DNA of 64,000 bases from Variovorax sp. GTDB lineage: Bacteria; Pseudomonadota; Gammaproteobacteria; Burkholderiales; Burkholderiaceae_C. Positions 38,558-51,364 of the stretch are shown here, piece after piece. A program made the translations under genes and the position numbers. The stretch spans positions 62,001 through 126,000 of the forward strand of contig JANXTS010000046.1 in NCBI GenBank assembly GCA_025352265.1, in the 5' to 3' direction. Each line of letters opens with the position of its first letter. Position 1 is the first letter of the stretch. The notes below the pieces were generated by a model. The model had not been told where the DNA came from. It made no database searches and saw only the letters and a list, made by a program, of their open reading frames with translations.

Positions 38558-38833
38558 TCAGCGCCAGCCACCATGCCCGTAGTACCCACCCCTACCGCCG
38601 TAGTACCCACCCCCACCGCCGTAGTAGCCCCGGTTGTAGTCGCCGCCGCGATAGTAGCCTCCGATGCCGATTGAAACGGCTGGAGCCGGGACGAGCACGG
38701 GGCCCGGCTGGGCATAGACCGCCTGGCCGTATTCGTTGTAACCCTGGTACCCGGGAGGCGCGACGACGCAGCCGCTGAGGAGCAGTACGGTGCCGGCGGT
38801 AGCGGCGACGGCCATCGAACGCAGATTTTTCAT
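38558..38833 (-). CDS. Small Gly/Tyr-rich lipoprotein
   Basis: A 91-residue protein. The lipoprotein signal ends in the lipobox LLLSGC near 16-21, then VVAPPGYQG. The C-terminal third is almost only Gly, Tyr and Arg (GGYYGGRGGYYGHGGWR). ATG 38831-38833 was chosen because it opens a proper signal sequence with a GAGAA-type RBS. It is probably anchored in the outer membrane. Function is unknown. Confidence 0.8.
   Translation of the reverse strand: MKNLRSMAVAATAGTVLLLSGCVVAPPGYQGYNEYGQAVYAQPGPVLVPAPAVSIGIGGYYRGGDYNRGYYGGGGGYYGGRGGYYGHGGWR
38579..38635. repeat. 21-base tandem repeats inside the lipoprotein gene
   Basis: GTAGTACCCACCCCTACCGCC (38579-38599) is followed by a near-identical copy (38600-38620) and a degenerate third. 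They encode the GGGGGYY/GGRGGYY heptads of the lipoprotein tail, so length variation by slippage is possible. Confidence 0.7.
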
Positions 38834-38982
38834 GGGGTTCTCCTGTTGAGAACTCTCCAACGTCAGCGCAGCGTCGCTGTTGACCCGGCCTGTGTGAAGC
38901 TGGGTAACGCTACGTAAAGTAGATGTCACATTCCCTGATTTATATCAGCGGCAGACCCATCCGCCTTGGCCGCGCGGCCGAT

Positions 38983-42200
<3,218 letters not shown>

Positions 42201-42213
42201 AGTCTGTTCGCTT

Positions 42214-45200
42214 TCATGCTGCTTCGACCATGGACACGGCGGCGTCCATGTCGACTGCCACGATGCGGGAAACGCCCTGCTCCTGCATCGTCACGCCGAT
42301 CAATTGCTCGGCCATTTCCATGGCGATCTTGTTGTGACTGATGAAGAGGAACTGGGTCTCGCGGCTCATGGCGGTGACGAGTTTGGCATAGCGCTCGGTG
42401 TTGGCATCGTCGAGCGGTGCATCGACCTCGTCCAGCAGGCAGAACGGCGCGGGGTTGAGTTGAAAGATCGCGAACACCAGCGCGATGGCGGTCAGCGCCT
42501 TCTCGCCGCCGGACAGCAGATGGATGGTCTGGTTCTTCTTGCCAGGCGGTTGGGCCAGCACCTGTACGCCGGCATCGAGAATCTCGTCGCCGGTCATCAC
42601 GAGGCGCGCATTGCCACCGCCGAAGAGCTCGGGGAACATCCGGCCGAAGTGCTCGTTGACGATCTTGAAAGTGCCGCCGAGCAGCTCCCGCGTTTCGCCG
42701 TCGATCTTGCGGATCGCGTCTTCGAGCGTGCCGATCGCTTCGTTCAGGTCGGCCGATTGCGCATCGAGGAAAGTCTTGCGTTCGCTGGCAGTCGCGAGCT
42801 CGTCGAGCGCTGCCAGATTGACCGCGCCGAGAGCAGCCACTTCACGATGCAGGCGGTCGATTTCGCCTTGCATGCCGGGGATGCGCACCTTGTCGGCTTC
42901 GATCGACAGCGCGATGGCTTCGAGATCGGCTTCGGCATCGGCCAGCAGTTGCTGATACTGCTCGGAGCCCAGGCGCGCAGCCTGCTCCTTTAGTTGGAAT
43001 TCGGTGATGCGCTGGCGCAGCGGATCGAGCTCGCGTTCGAGCGTCAGGCGGCGCTCGTCGCTGGCGCGTAGCTTGAGTGTCAGATCGTCGTACTGACTGC
43101 GCGTCGCGCCGAGCAAGGCTTCGCGTTCCAGCTTGAGAGACAGCGCATCCTGCAGGCCAGCCTGCGCCGCAGCGTCCGACAGCCGTCCGAACTCGGCCTT
43201 GGCACGCTCTTCTTCTTCGGCCAGCGCCACGTTCTGCTGTGCAGCCGTTTCGATGGCGCGATTGAGTTCGGCACGCCGTGCTTCAAGTGTGCGCTGTGAA
43301 AACGTCGCCTCTTGCGCTTGGCGCTCCAGGCTGCGGTGCTGCTCGCGCGAGGCGGTGAGTGCACGGCCAGCCTCGATCACATGCTCGTCGAGCTGCGCAT
43401 GTCGCTCCTGGCTGTCGGCCAGCTGCATGTCGAGCTCTTCAAAGCGCGACTCAGCCGTCACGCGCTTTTCCTGCAGCTCGTCGAGTTGCGCATCGACTTC
43501 GCCGAGGTCGGTTGCCAACTGTTCGCTGCGGGCACGCGTCTGCTCGGCCAATTGCGACAGGCGCAGCGTTTCGACCTGAAGCTCGTGCGCGCGCGACTGC
43601 GTTTCGGCCGCCTCTCGACGTGCGGTCACCAGGCGCGACGCAGCATCGGCGTAGGCTGCTTCAGCGCGGACGAGCGCTGTGCGTGCGTCTTCATTGATAA
43701 GCGTCTGGGCGCGCAACTGTCGCTCAAGATTCTCGATTTCCTGCTGGCGCGCGAGCAGGCCGGCTTGCTCCGAATCCTGCGCATAGAAACTCAAGCTGTG
43801 CCGCGACACCGAATGCCCGCTCTTTACGTAGACCACGTCGCCGGGCTGCAGCTTCTCGCGCAAGGCCAACGCTTCCTCGAAGCTCTGCGCGGTGTAGCAA
43901 CCATGCAGCCACTCGACCAGCAAGGCTTGCAAGCCTGCATCGTTCAGCCGCAGCAGACCGGAGAGGCGCGGCAGATCGCTCTGCTCTTGTGGCGCGCCAG
44001 CCGCAGGTGGGCTGTAGAACGCCAACTTGGCCGGAGGCGCATCGGCACCGAAGGCGCGCACCATGTCGAGCCGGCTGACTTCCAGCGCGCCCATGCGCTC
44101 CCGCAACGCGGATTCGAGCGCGTTTTCCCAACCCTGTTCGATGTGGATGCGACTCCACAGGCCCTGCATGCCGTCGAGGCCGTGCTTGGCGAGCCAAGGT
44201 GCGAGCTTGCCGTCGGTCTTGACCTTCTCCTGCAGAGCGCGCAACGCTTCAAGACGCGCGGAGAGATCGGCTTGGCGAGCGCCTTCGGTGTTAACGGCTT
44301 GCTGCCGCGTACGGCGGTCGTCGTCGAGCTGCGGCACGCTGTCTTGCAGATCGTGCAGCCGGGCATCGGCTTCGGTCGCGGCTTCCTGTGCGCTCTCGTG
44401 CTGGGCTTGCAAATCGCGCAGCTTTGTCTCGTCGGGCGCGGCCAGCGCGTTCTTGTCCGTGCGCAGTTTTTCGCTGCGCAGTGTCAGTTGCCGGGCTTGG
44501 TCTTCGATGTTGCGCTGGTCCGCCGCCAGCACCTGGATCTGCTGCTGCACCTGCACGACGGTAGCGCGCTGCGCATTGGCTTCGGTTTGCGCACGCTGCT
44601 GCGCATCTTCAAGCTCGGGCAGGCGCGTGCCGTGGTCCTCCAGCTGCGCGGCCAGCGTGATGGCCTGCTCTTCGGCGGCCACACCCTGGTCAGCCAGCGT
44701 CTCGATCTCGGACGCCGCATCGTCGCGGCGCGTGCCCCACTGGCCGATCTGTTCACGCAGTTGAACCAGCCGTTGCTCTACCCGCTGACGACCTTCGACC
44801 ACGAAGCGAATCTCGCCTTCGAGCCGGCCCACTTCGGCGCTTGCTTCATAGAGCTTGCCTTGTGCCTGGTTGACTTGGTCGCCTGCGGCGTAATGCGCTT
44901 GCCGTACGGTTTCGAGCTCGGCCTCGATGTGCCGCAAGTCGGCCATGCGCGACTCGAGATCGTTCACTGCCTTGGCGGCATCGGCCTTGACCTTGGCTTG
45001 GTCGGCCTCGCTCTCGGTGCGCTTCAAAAACCAGAGCTGATGCTGCTTTTTGGTGGCATCACCCTGCAGCTGGTTGTAGCGCGCAGCGACCTCGGCCTGT
45101 TTCTCAAGTCGGTCGAGATTGGCGTTGAGTTCGCGCAGGATGTCTTCGACGCGCGTCAGGTTTTCGCGCGTGTCACCCAAGCGGTTTTCGGTTTCGCGAC

Positions 45201-45729
45201 GGCGCTCCTTGTACTTGGAGACGCCGGCCGCTTCTTCAAGAAACAGGCGCAGTTCTTCCGGCTTGGATTCGATGATCCGGCTGATCGTGCCCTGGCCGAT
45301 GATCGCGTAGGCACGAGGGCCGAGGCCGGTGCCGAGGAACACGTCCTGCACATCGCGCCGGCGCACTGGCTGGTTGTTGATGTAGTAACTGCTGGTGCCG
45401 TCGCGCGTCAGCACGCGCTTGACCGCGATCTCGGTGAACTGCGCCCACTGGCCGCCAGCGCGATGGTCGGCGTTGTCGAACACCAGCTCCACGCTCGAGC
45501 GGCTGGCCTGCTTGCGAGTCGTCGTGCCGTTGAAAATCACGTCCTGCATCGACTCGCCACGCAGCTCCGAGGCACGCGATTCGCCGAGCACCCAGCGCAC
45601 CGCGTCCATGATGTTCGACTTGCCGCAACCGTTGGGACCGACAACGCCGACGAGTTGGCCGGGCAGCAAAAAATTGGTGGGTTCGGCGAACGACTTGAAG
45701 CCTGAAAGCTTGATTGAATTGAGACGCAC
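42214..45729 (-). CDS. smc: Chromosome segregation protein SMC
   Basis: A 1171-residue SMC. The Walker A site GPNGCGKSN (31-39) is in the N-terminal head. Two long coiled coils flank a hinge near 515-665 (GLDGMQGLW onward), and the C-terminal head has the signature LLSGGEKALTA and Walker B CLLDEVDAPLDD. It organises the chromosome with ScpAB. The start codon is GTG 45727-45729 (MRLNSIKLSGFKSF). Confidence 0.97.
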   Translation of the reverse strand: MRLNSIKLSGFKSFAEPTNFLLPGQLVGVVGPNGCGKSNIMDAVRWVLGESRASELRGESMQDVIFNGTTTRKQASRSSVELVFDNADHRAGGQWAQFTEIAVKRVLTRDGTSSYYINNQPVRRRDVQDVFLGTGLGPRAYAIIGQGTISRIIESKPEELRLFLEEAAGVSKYKERRRETENRLGDTRENLTRVEDILRELNANLDRLEKQAEVAARYNQLQGDATKKQHQLWFLKRTESEADQAKVKADAAKAVNDLESRMADLRHIEAELETVRQAHYAAGDQVNQAQGKLYEASAEVGRLEGEIRFVVEGRQRVEQRLVQLREQIGQWGTRRDDAASEIETLADQGVAAEEQAITLAAQLEDHGTRLPELEDAQQRAQTEANAQRATVVQVQQQIQVLAADQRNIEDQARQLTLRSEKLRTDKNALAAPDETKLRDLQAQHESAQEAATEADARLHDLQDSVPQLDDDRRTRQQAVNTEGARQADLSARLEALRALQEKVKTDGKLAPWLAKHGLDGMQGLWSRIHIEQGWENALESALRERMGALEVSRLDMVRAFGADAPPAKLAFYSPPAAGAPQEQSDLPRLSGLLRLNDAGLQALLVEWLHGCYTAQSFEEALALREKLQPGDVVYVKSGHSVSRHSLSFYAQDSEQAGLLARQQEIENLERQLRAQTLINEDARTALVRAEAAYADAASRLVTARREAAETQSRAHELQVETLRLSQLAEQTRARSEQLATDLGEVDAQLDELQEKRVTAESRFEELDMQLADSQERHAQLDEHVIEAGRALTASREQHRSLERQAQEATFSQRTLEARRAELNRAIETAAQQNVALAEEEERAKAEFGRLSDAAAQAGLQDALSLKLEREALLGATRSQYDDLTLKLRASDERRLTLERELDPLRQRITEFQLKEQAARLGSEQYQQLLADAEADLEAIALSIEADKVRIPGMQGEIDRLHREVAALGAVNLAALDELATASERKTFLDAQSADLNEAIGTLEDAIRKIDGETRELLGGTFKIVNEHFGRMFPELFGGGNARLVMTGDEILDAGVQVLAQPPGKKNQTIHLLSGGEKALTAIALVFAIFQLNPAPFCLLDEVDAPLDDANTERYAKLVTAMSRETQFLFISHNKIAMEMAEQLIGVTMQEQGVSRIVAVDMDAAVSMVEAA

Positions 45730-45824
45730 GACGTGTTGGCCTAGGTGCCAAGGTGTTGATTTGTAAGGAAAAACGCGAAGTTACGCGCTGCCGTCCGGGA
45801 GCCCCGATGATAACGTGCGCACCC

Positions 45825-46583
45825 ATGAGAGAACTTCGAAAACTACCCCTTGCAGCGCGTCGCCCTGCGGCACTGGCCGCCGTGGCGTTGTCACTGGTTC
45901 TGACCGGCTGCAGCAGCTTCAATTCAACCCAGCGCGCCGAACCGTACGGTGGACAGGAATGGATGCAAACCGGCGCCAACCGCGTAGCCAACCTGGCGCT
46001 GCGCGACAACCTGCAATCGATCCGTCGCGTGCAACTCAGCTTGTACCGCCGTAACCCGCGTGAGTGGCGCAAATGGGCAACCAGCGCCGACGATGCCATC
46101 CAGCGCACATGGGACGCGGTGATGCAGGGCAAGTCGTTGCCGGAGCTGAAAGGCGCCGTCGGCATCGATGCCATCCGGCTCGGCTTCGAGACCGGGCCGC
46201 AGCCGTACACAGGCGATCGGGTTGCGGCATTGGTCATGGGCTGGGCCTCGATGCTGAAGCAGGCCAACGGCGACACTTGGGAGCAAACGATGATCGATGG
46301 CGTCAATGCCGAGAACGCCTATCGCGCGGCCCGCAACATCGAGATTTCGCTTTGGATGCTGGGCTCGAAAACCGGCCCGGACGGCCTGCCGTTGCTGCTG
46401 GCCACAGAGATCAGCGAACGTGGCCGCAATTTGGTGGCCGACCGAGAACTGTCGAAAGTGACGGCGCGGCTCGACCTCATGGCGGCGCAGGCCGACGAAA
46501 AGTACCGACGCGCCGCGCTCGACTTCGGCCAGAACTGGATTCTTGGCAGCCTCGGGCCGTTTTTTGCGATGGCGAAACCCTGA
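45825..46583 (+). CDS. Lipoprotein of unknown function
   Basis: A 252-residue protein. A basic N-terminus, a hydrophobic stretch and the lipobox LVLTGC end near residue 27. A mostly helical mature domain follows with RRNPREWRKWATSADDAIQ near 75-95. Conserved-looking segments include GPQPYTGDRVAALVMGW. ATG 45825 opens the signal; the frame extends 24 codons upstream without a sensible start. It is divergent from smc. I do not recognise the family. Confidence 0.8.
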   Translation: MRELRKLPLAARRPAALAAVALSLVLTGCSSFNSTQRAEPYGGQEWMQTGANRVANLALRDNLQSIRRVQLSLYRRNPREWRKWATSADDAIQRTWDAVMQGKSLPELKGAVGIDAIRLGFETGPQPYTGDRVAALVMGWASMLKQANGDTWEQTMIDGVNAENAYRAARNIEISLWMLGSKTGPDGLPLLLATEISERGRNLVADRELSKVTARLDLMAAQADEKYRRAALDFGQNWILGSLGPFFAMAKP

Positions 46584-46796
46584 ATCCAGGATCGGAATCG
46601 ACCACTGAACGCCGCACGATCCTCACAGCTCAAATGGATGTCCGTCTTACCGTCTGCAGTACTGAGAAAAGGTGCGCTTCAGCCCGAAACGTAAATCTGC
46701 AGGAGTCCTTTTTTGCCTACGTGCCATTTGCAGACAGGCAGTAAAGATTTCCACGGAGACGCTGAACATTTGATCGATCCCGGCACGCCTCATGCA

Positions 46797-46975
46797 TGCA
46801 CCGGGGGAACCAGATTACGAGCGCAACGGACTTGGACCAACGCAGCTTTGCCAGTGCCGAGTACGCATCGAAAAAGAAGCGAACGCGCCAGTACGGCCTG
46901 CCTGCCGTCAGGCGGGAGAGCGCACGCCGAGCACGCGCAGAGATGGGACGATGGTCGTGGGATGTCCCAGTCGCC
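46797..46975 (+). pseudogene. Probable IS5-family transposase N-terminal remnant
   Basis: The plus strand around 46829-46890 reads LDQRSFASAEYASKKKRTR, which resembles the beginning of many IS5-type transposases (FxxxEYAxKKKxTRRExFL). After this the text degenerates, though GAEMGRWSWDV-like traces remain. A palindrome (46897-46916, CCTGCCTG-CCGT-CAGGCGGG) interrupts it. No DDE catalytic domain or terminal repeats are seen. The rest of 46584-46983 holds no gene I can support. Confidence 0.4.
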
Positions 46976-46983
46976 AGAGGCGA

Positions 46984-47937
46984 TCAGTCGTACAGCACGG
47001 CGGCGATCTTCGGCTCGGCGATGTTGGTCTTGTCGTACCAATAAAAGCCGGTGTCGACCACCTTGGGCAGCTTCTCGCCCTTGATCGCGCGCACCGCCAG
47101 CTCGACGGTCTGGTAGCCGATGCCGACTGGGTTCTGGGTGATGGCACCTGCCATGCTGCCGTCCAGAATGGCGCTCTTTTGTTGTTTGCCGGAGTCGTAG
47201 CCGATGACCACGACTTTGCCGTTGCGCTTCATTTCCTTGACGCCGTTGATGACGCCGATGGCCGAGCCCTCATTGGCGCCGAAGATGCCTTTGAGGTTGG
47301 GCGAAGCCTGCAGAATCGACTTGGTGATTTCGGTCGACTTGAGCTGGTCGCCGCCGCCGTATTGCACGCTCACGACCTTGATGTTCGGGTAGGTCGACTT
47401 GATGCGGTTGACAAAGCCGTCGCGCCGATCCACGCCGGTGCGGCTGGTCTGGTCATGCACGACCAGCGCCACTTCGCCGGCCCCGCCGATCAGCGCGGCC
47501 ATCTTGTCGGCGGCCAGCGCTGCCGCCGCCTTGTTGTCGGTGGTGGCGGTGCTGACCGGGATGTCGCCGTCCACGCCGGAGTCGAAGGCCACCACGGGGA
47601 TCTTGGCGGCCTGGGCCTTCTTCAGCAGCGGCAGGGCCGCTTGGCTGTCGAGCGCGGCAAATCCGATCGCCTGCGGTTTCTTGGCCAGTGCGGCGGAGAG
47701 CATGTCGATCTGCTTGTCGACCATCGTCTCCGACTCCGGGCCTTCGAAGCTGATCTTCACTTTCAGGTCCTTGGCGGCCTGCTCCGCGCCCAACTTCACG
47801 GCCTGCCAGAACTGATGCTGAAAGCCCTTGGACACCAACGGGATGTAGATCTCCGGGGTTTGCTGCGCGTGGGCGAGGCTCGACAGGCCGATGAGGGCCG
47901 CGCCGAGTGTGATGCTGAGGGCTCTTCTCTTGATCAT
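46984..47937 (-). CDS. Ribose/sugar-type ABC transporter substrate-binding protein
   Basis: A 317-residue type I periplasmic binding protein (RbsB-like). The signal peptide ends AHA-Q near residue 25, then IYIPLVSKGFQHQFWQAV. ESETMVDKQIDML and the DSGVDGDIPVSTATTDN segment are typical of the sugar-binding Peripla_BP_4 family. ATG 47935-47937 opens the signal peptide. It is the last gene of the operon, whereas RbsB genes often come after the permease or first. The ligand is unknown. Confidence 0.92.
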   Translation of the reverse strand: MIKRRALSITLGAALIGLSSLAHAQQTPEIYIPLVSKGFQHQFWQAVKLGAEQAAKDLKVKISFEGPESETMVDKQIDMLSAALAKKPQAIGFAALDSQAALPLLKKAQAAKIPVVAFDSGVDGDIPVSTATTDNKAAAALAADKMAALIGGAGEVALVVHDQTSRTGVDRRDGFVNRIKSTYPNIKVVSVQYGGGDQLKSTEITKSILQASPNLKGIFGANEGSAIGVINGVKEMKRNGKVVVIGYDSGKQQKSAILDGSMAGAITQNPVGIGYQTVELAVRAIKGEKLPKVVDTGFYWYDKTNIAEPKIAAVLYD

Positions 47938-47965
47938 CGAATGTCTCCTGGTTGAAAAAACGGGT

Positions 47966-49009
47966 TCAGTGCGTGCTGCTACCACGGCGGCGCAGGATGT
48001 CGGCGTAGACGGCGAGGATGATGATCACGCCGGTGATCACGGTCTGCCACTCCTGTGCGACCGAGAGGATGCGAAGTCCGTTGATCAGCACGCTCATGAT
48101 GAAAGCGCCGATGATGGTGCCCGCGACGGTGCCGGTCCCGCCACTGAGCGAGGTGCCGCCGATGACCACGGCCGCGATGGCGTCCAGCTCGTAGCCTTGC
48201 CCCAACGCCGGCTGCGCCGAGTTCAGTCGCGAGGCAATCAGCAGGCCTGCGATGCCACAGATGGCGCCACTCACCGTGTAGACCACGACTTTCCAGAAAT
48301 TGGTGTTGACGCCCGACAGCCGCACCGCTTCTTCATTGCTGCCGAGCGCGAATGTGTAGCGCCCGAGGATCGTCTTGTTGAGCAACACGCTAGCAGCCAG
48401 CGCCACCAGGAACAGGATCAGCACCGCATTCGGGATCGGCAGGGCAGGCAGCAGTTCGCCGATCAACGAGTCCTGCGAGATTGCCGTGAAGCCAGGCGTG
48501 CCGTTGAAGTAGATCGGCTTGGTGCCCGAGATCACCAGTGACAGGCCCTTGAGCAACATCATCATGCCGAGCGTGGCGATGAAGGGCGGGATCTTGAGCT
48601 TGGCGATCAGCAGGCCGGAGACACCACCGGCCAGCGCGCCGAAAAGAATCGCCGCTGCAATGCCCAACGCCAGCGGCCAGCCCATGTAGGTCAGCACTAC
48701 GCCGGCCATGACGGCGCAGAAAGTCATTAAGGTGCCGACCGATAGGTCGATCCCGCCGGTGATGATGACGAAGGTGCAGGCGATGGCCAACACGCCGTTG
48801 ACCGCGGTCGATTGCAGGATGCCGACCAGGTTGTCGGTCTGCAGAAACTGCGGCGAGGCGACGCTGAAGAACACTATCAGCGCGACCAGGCTGCCAAAGG
48901 CCAACAACTTTTGGCGTGTCGCCGGGTCGAACAGCCGCGCCCTCAGCGACAGGCCAAGCGTAACGGTTGCCTGGGTGGTGGCGGTGGAGGTGGCGGGGGG
49001 CGTAGTCAC
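47966..49009 (-). CDS. Ribose/sugar-type ABC transporter permease
   Basis: A 347-residue RbsC-like permease with about eight to ten hydrophobic segments and the family loop GVNTNFWKVVVYTVSGAICG-type near 245-265. A GTG start at 49007-49009 is preceded by GGAGA at good spacing. A 28-residue Thr/Ala-rich N-terminus precedes the first helix. It is 16 bases after the ATPase gene. Confidence 0.92.
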   Translation of the reverse strand: MTTPPATSTATTQATVTLGLSLRARLFDPATRQKLLAFGSLVALIVFFSVASPQFLQTDNLVGILQSTAVNGVLAIACTFVIITGGIDLSVGTLMTFCAVMAGVVLTYMGWPLALGIAAAILFGALAGGVSGLLIAKLKIPPFIATLGMMMLLKGLSLVISGTKPIYFNGTPGFTAISQDSLIGELLPALPIPNAVLILFLVALAASVLLNKTILGRYTFALGSNEEAVRLSGVNTNFWKVVVYTVSGAICGIAGLLIASRLNSAQPALGQGYELDAIAAVVIGGTSLSGGTGTVAGTIIGAFIMSVLINGLRILSVAQEWQTVITGVIIILAVYADILRRRGSSTH

Positions 49010-49025
49010 AGGGTGTCTCCGATGG

Positions 49026-50537
49026 TCAGTGGGCGGTTGCCGTTTCGCGCTGGGTCGCGAGTTGCATGATCTTTTCCTGTGTCGCTTCGCGCCCGCTCAA
49101 CTCGCCTGTGATGCGGCCTTCGCACATCACCAGCACCCGGTGGCTCAAACGCAAGATTTCGGGCAGTTCGGACGAGATGATCACGATCGCCTTGCCCTGC
49201 TCTGCCAGCGCCTTGAGCAGGCGGTAGATCTCAGCCTTGGCGCCGACGTCGATGCCGCGCGTCGGTTCGTCGAAGAACAACACGCTGCAGTCACGAAGCA
49301 GCCACTTGGCGATCACGATCTTCTGCTGGTTGCCGCCCGACAAGAACCGCACCAGCTGGTGCCCCGACGGTGTCTTGATGGCGAGCTGCTTCACATAGCG
49401 CTGGCCGGTAGCCTCGATCGCGGCCTGATCGATGAAAAACCCCATCGACAAGAACTTCTTCATGCTCGGCAGCGCGATGTTGCCGTCGACATCCATTCCG
49501 GTGGCTAGGCCCAACTGCTTGCGGTCTTCCGACAGGTAACCGATGCCGTGCGCGACCGCCTCCTCAGGCGAGCGGATCGACACCTTCTTGCCGTGCAAGA
49601 AGACCTCACCGGCATCGAGCGCATCGGCGCCGAACACGGCGCGTGCCAGCTCGGTGCGGCCCGCGCCCATCAGGCCGGCAAAGCCCAGGATTTCCCCTCG
49701 GCGCAATACGAAACTGGCATCGCGAACCATAGAGCCCCGACGGATGCCCTTGGCTTCCAGCACGATCTCGTTGTGCGACGTGTCCGGAAAATCGTTACCG
49801 GTGTCGCTCAGCTGGCGCCCCACCATCATCGCGATCACCTGGTCGACCGGCGTGTCAGCCATCGACACGGTGGCGATGTACTGGCCGTCGCGCATCACGG
49901 TGACGCGGTCGGCGATACGCTTGAGCTCATCCATCTTGTGCGAGATGTAGACGATCGCTACGCCCTGCGACTTGAGCTGGCCGATGATGCGAAACAGGTC
50001 GGCCACCTCCTCGTTGTTCAGCGCTGCGGTGGGCTCGTCCATGATGAGTACCCGCGTATCGAACGAGAGCGCCTTGGCGATCTCCACCATTTGCTGTTTG
50101 GCCACTGTAAGTTCACCGACAGGCGTGCGCGGGTCGAGGCGCAAGTTCATACGCTCGAAGATGCAGTGCGCCGCGGCGCACATTGCTTCCTCGTGGATAA
50201 AAAGTCCGAGTCGCCTGCGCGGTTCGCGGCCGATAAAGATGTTCTGCGCCACGCTCAGGTGATTCATCAGGTTCAGCTCCTGGTGAATGATCACGATGCC
50301 CAGTGCCTGCGCCGCGCGCGGGCTCGCAATATCTACCGACCGACCGTCCAACATCAAGTCGCCGGAGTCCTTGCGGTAAACGCCAGCCAACACTTTCATC
50401 AATGTCGACTTTCCCGCGCCGTTCTCACCCATCAACGCATGCACCTCGCCGGGCCGCAGGTCGAACTGCGCGTGGTCCAGCGCGCGGACCCCGGCAAAGG
50501 ATTTATTGAGGTTGCGGATCGTGACGATGGACTGCAT
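49026..50537 (-). CDS. Sugar ABC transporter ATPase (RbsA-like, two NBDs)
   Basis: A 503-residue tandem ATPase. NBD1 has Walker [10 protein letters not shown] (38-46), signature [12 protein letters not shown] and Walker [15 protein letters not shown]2 has a degenerate Walker A (GLMGAGRTE), signature LSGGNQQK and [10 protein letters not shown], as usual for RbsA/MglA. It powers uptake of a pentose- or hexose-like sugar. It starts six bases after the stop of a porin-like leader ORF. Confidence 0.95.
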   Translation of the reverse strand: MQSIVTIRNLNKSFAGVRALDHAQFDLRPGEVHALMGENGAGKSTLMKVLAGVYRKDSGDLMLDGRSVDIASPRAAQALGIVIIHQELNLMNHLSVAQNIFIGREPRRRLGLFIHEEAMCAAAHCIFERMNLRLDPRTPVGELTVAKQQMVEIAKALSFDTRVLIMDEPTAALNNEEVADLFRIIGQLKSQGVAIVYISHKMDELKRIADRVTVMRDGQYIATVSMADTPVDQVIAMMVGRQLSDTGNDFPDTSHNEIVLEAKGIRRGSMVRDASFVLRRGEILGFAGLMGAGRTELARAVFGADALDAGEVFLHGKKVSIRSPEEAVAHGIGYLSEDRKQLGLATGMDVDGNIALPSMKKFLSMGFFIDQAAIEATGQRYVKQLAIKTPSGHQLVRFLSGGNQQKIVIAKWLLRDCSVLFFDEPTRGIDVGAKAEIYRLLKALAEQGKAIVIISSELPEILRLSHRVLVMCEGRITGELSGREATQEKIMQLATQRETATAH

Positions 50538-50543
50538 GGCGTG

Positions 50544-50855
50544 TCAGCCGACCAATTTGCCGCAGCATTTGTGCGTTGTGCTGTACCACCAGGCCATGTG
50601 CTCCAACAAAAAGTCCCGCGGCAGCGGCGCCGGTGCCGGTACATCGGTGCGCAGCCACGTGCAGTCGCCGCGGGCAGCGTGTTGCACGAAGTGCCCCCTG
50701 CCGTTGCCGGACGCGTCAGCAATGTTGTTTCGATAGTCAACGCCGACCACGACGCGGCCAAAGAGTGCTGCGTTGCTTTGGGCTTGCGCGCCATTCGCGC
50801 CGAGGTTGAGGGCAGTCCACAAAACGCACGCGATGGCGATCGAACGGAATTTCAC
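50544..50855 (-). CDS. Short exported ORF with porin-like N-terminus (possible porin remnant)
   Basis: A 103-residue ORF. The signal peptide (1-26, ends AQA-Q) and SNAALFGRVVVGVDYRNN match how betaproteobacterial trimeric porins begin. The frame then loses barrel character and ends TTHKCCGKLVG after about 100 residues instead of about 350. GTG 50853-50855 has AGGAG eight bases upstream, so translation may still occur. Its stop is six bases from the sugar ATPase start, so it may act as a leader. It could be a decayed porin or an unrecognised small secreted protein. Confidence 0.45.
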   Translation of the reverse strand: MKFRSIAIACVLWTALNLGANGAQAQSNAALFGRVVVGVDYRNNIADASGNGRGHFVQHAARGDCTWLRTDVPAPAPLPRDFLLEHMAWWYSTTHKCCGKLVG

Positions 50856-51364
50856 CTGTTGGTCTCCTCAATGTTGCTAAGCAGCGTGCGGCGAGTTTCG
50901 AACAGAGGGTTGGATTCAGAGGGTTAAGGTCTCAGGCCGTAGTAAATTGGCCTTACCACTTTGCTACCCGTTTCAAGTGATTTGCCATATGAAAACCCTT
51001 GTGTGAGCTTGGTCGCGCTGGCGCAGGACGGCGTTGCCACCGCTGTCGTCAGCGTCAAAGAGAATCTGACATGCGCAACCACCGGCACCCTCACCAAAGC
51101 ACGGGCCGCATCTACGGCGCTGCGGTCGCCATCGGCCATCATCGGCCATCATCGGCCACCGGGGTCGGTGCGGCGTGGCGCGGCATCGACGTAAGCGGCG
51201 GTGGCTCGGGTGCATCGATGCAGGCCAGCACCTGTGACGTGGTGAGCATCAGACACAGCGGATCGGCAAATGAATCGCCCCGGCTTTGTACTTATCCACA
51301 AGGCCCTTTTGAAGATCGTCAAACTTCTGGGGGTCAGTTCAGTCTTGCCGGAGCCCCCATTTCT
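50856..51364. other. Gene-poor stretch with short tandem repeat
   Basis: About 509 bases without a convincing gene. Short frames on both strands have no recognisable start or domain. Three copies of ATCGGCCATC (51131-51160, last copy 9 of 10) lie inside. A GC hairpin-like pair TGGGGGT/GCCCCCA occurs at 51328-51354, close to the 3' end of the response regulator gene, and may be a weak terminator. Confidence 0.5.
51131..51160. repeat. 10-base tandem repeat, three copies
   Basis: ATCGGCCATC is repeated head to tail three times with one mismatch in the last copy, in noncoding sequence. Confidence 0.85.

Noticed and set aside
43312..45705. A 797-codon open frame on the plus strand opposite smc
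   Set aside because: It mirrors the Leu/Gln/Ala-rich coiled coils of SMC and has no domain, RBS or start of its own.
46584..46983. An intact insertion sequence
   Set aside because: No terminal inverted repeats, target duplication or DDE domain can be seen; only an N-terminal-like remnant remains.
50961..51194. A 77-residue plus-strand frame in the gene-poor stretch
   Set aside because: It includes the 10-base tandem repeat, lacks an RBS and has no protein-like pattern.
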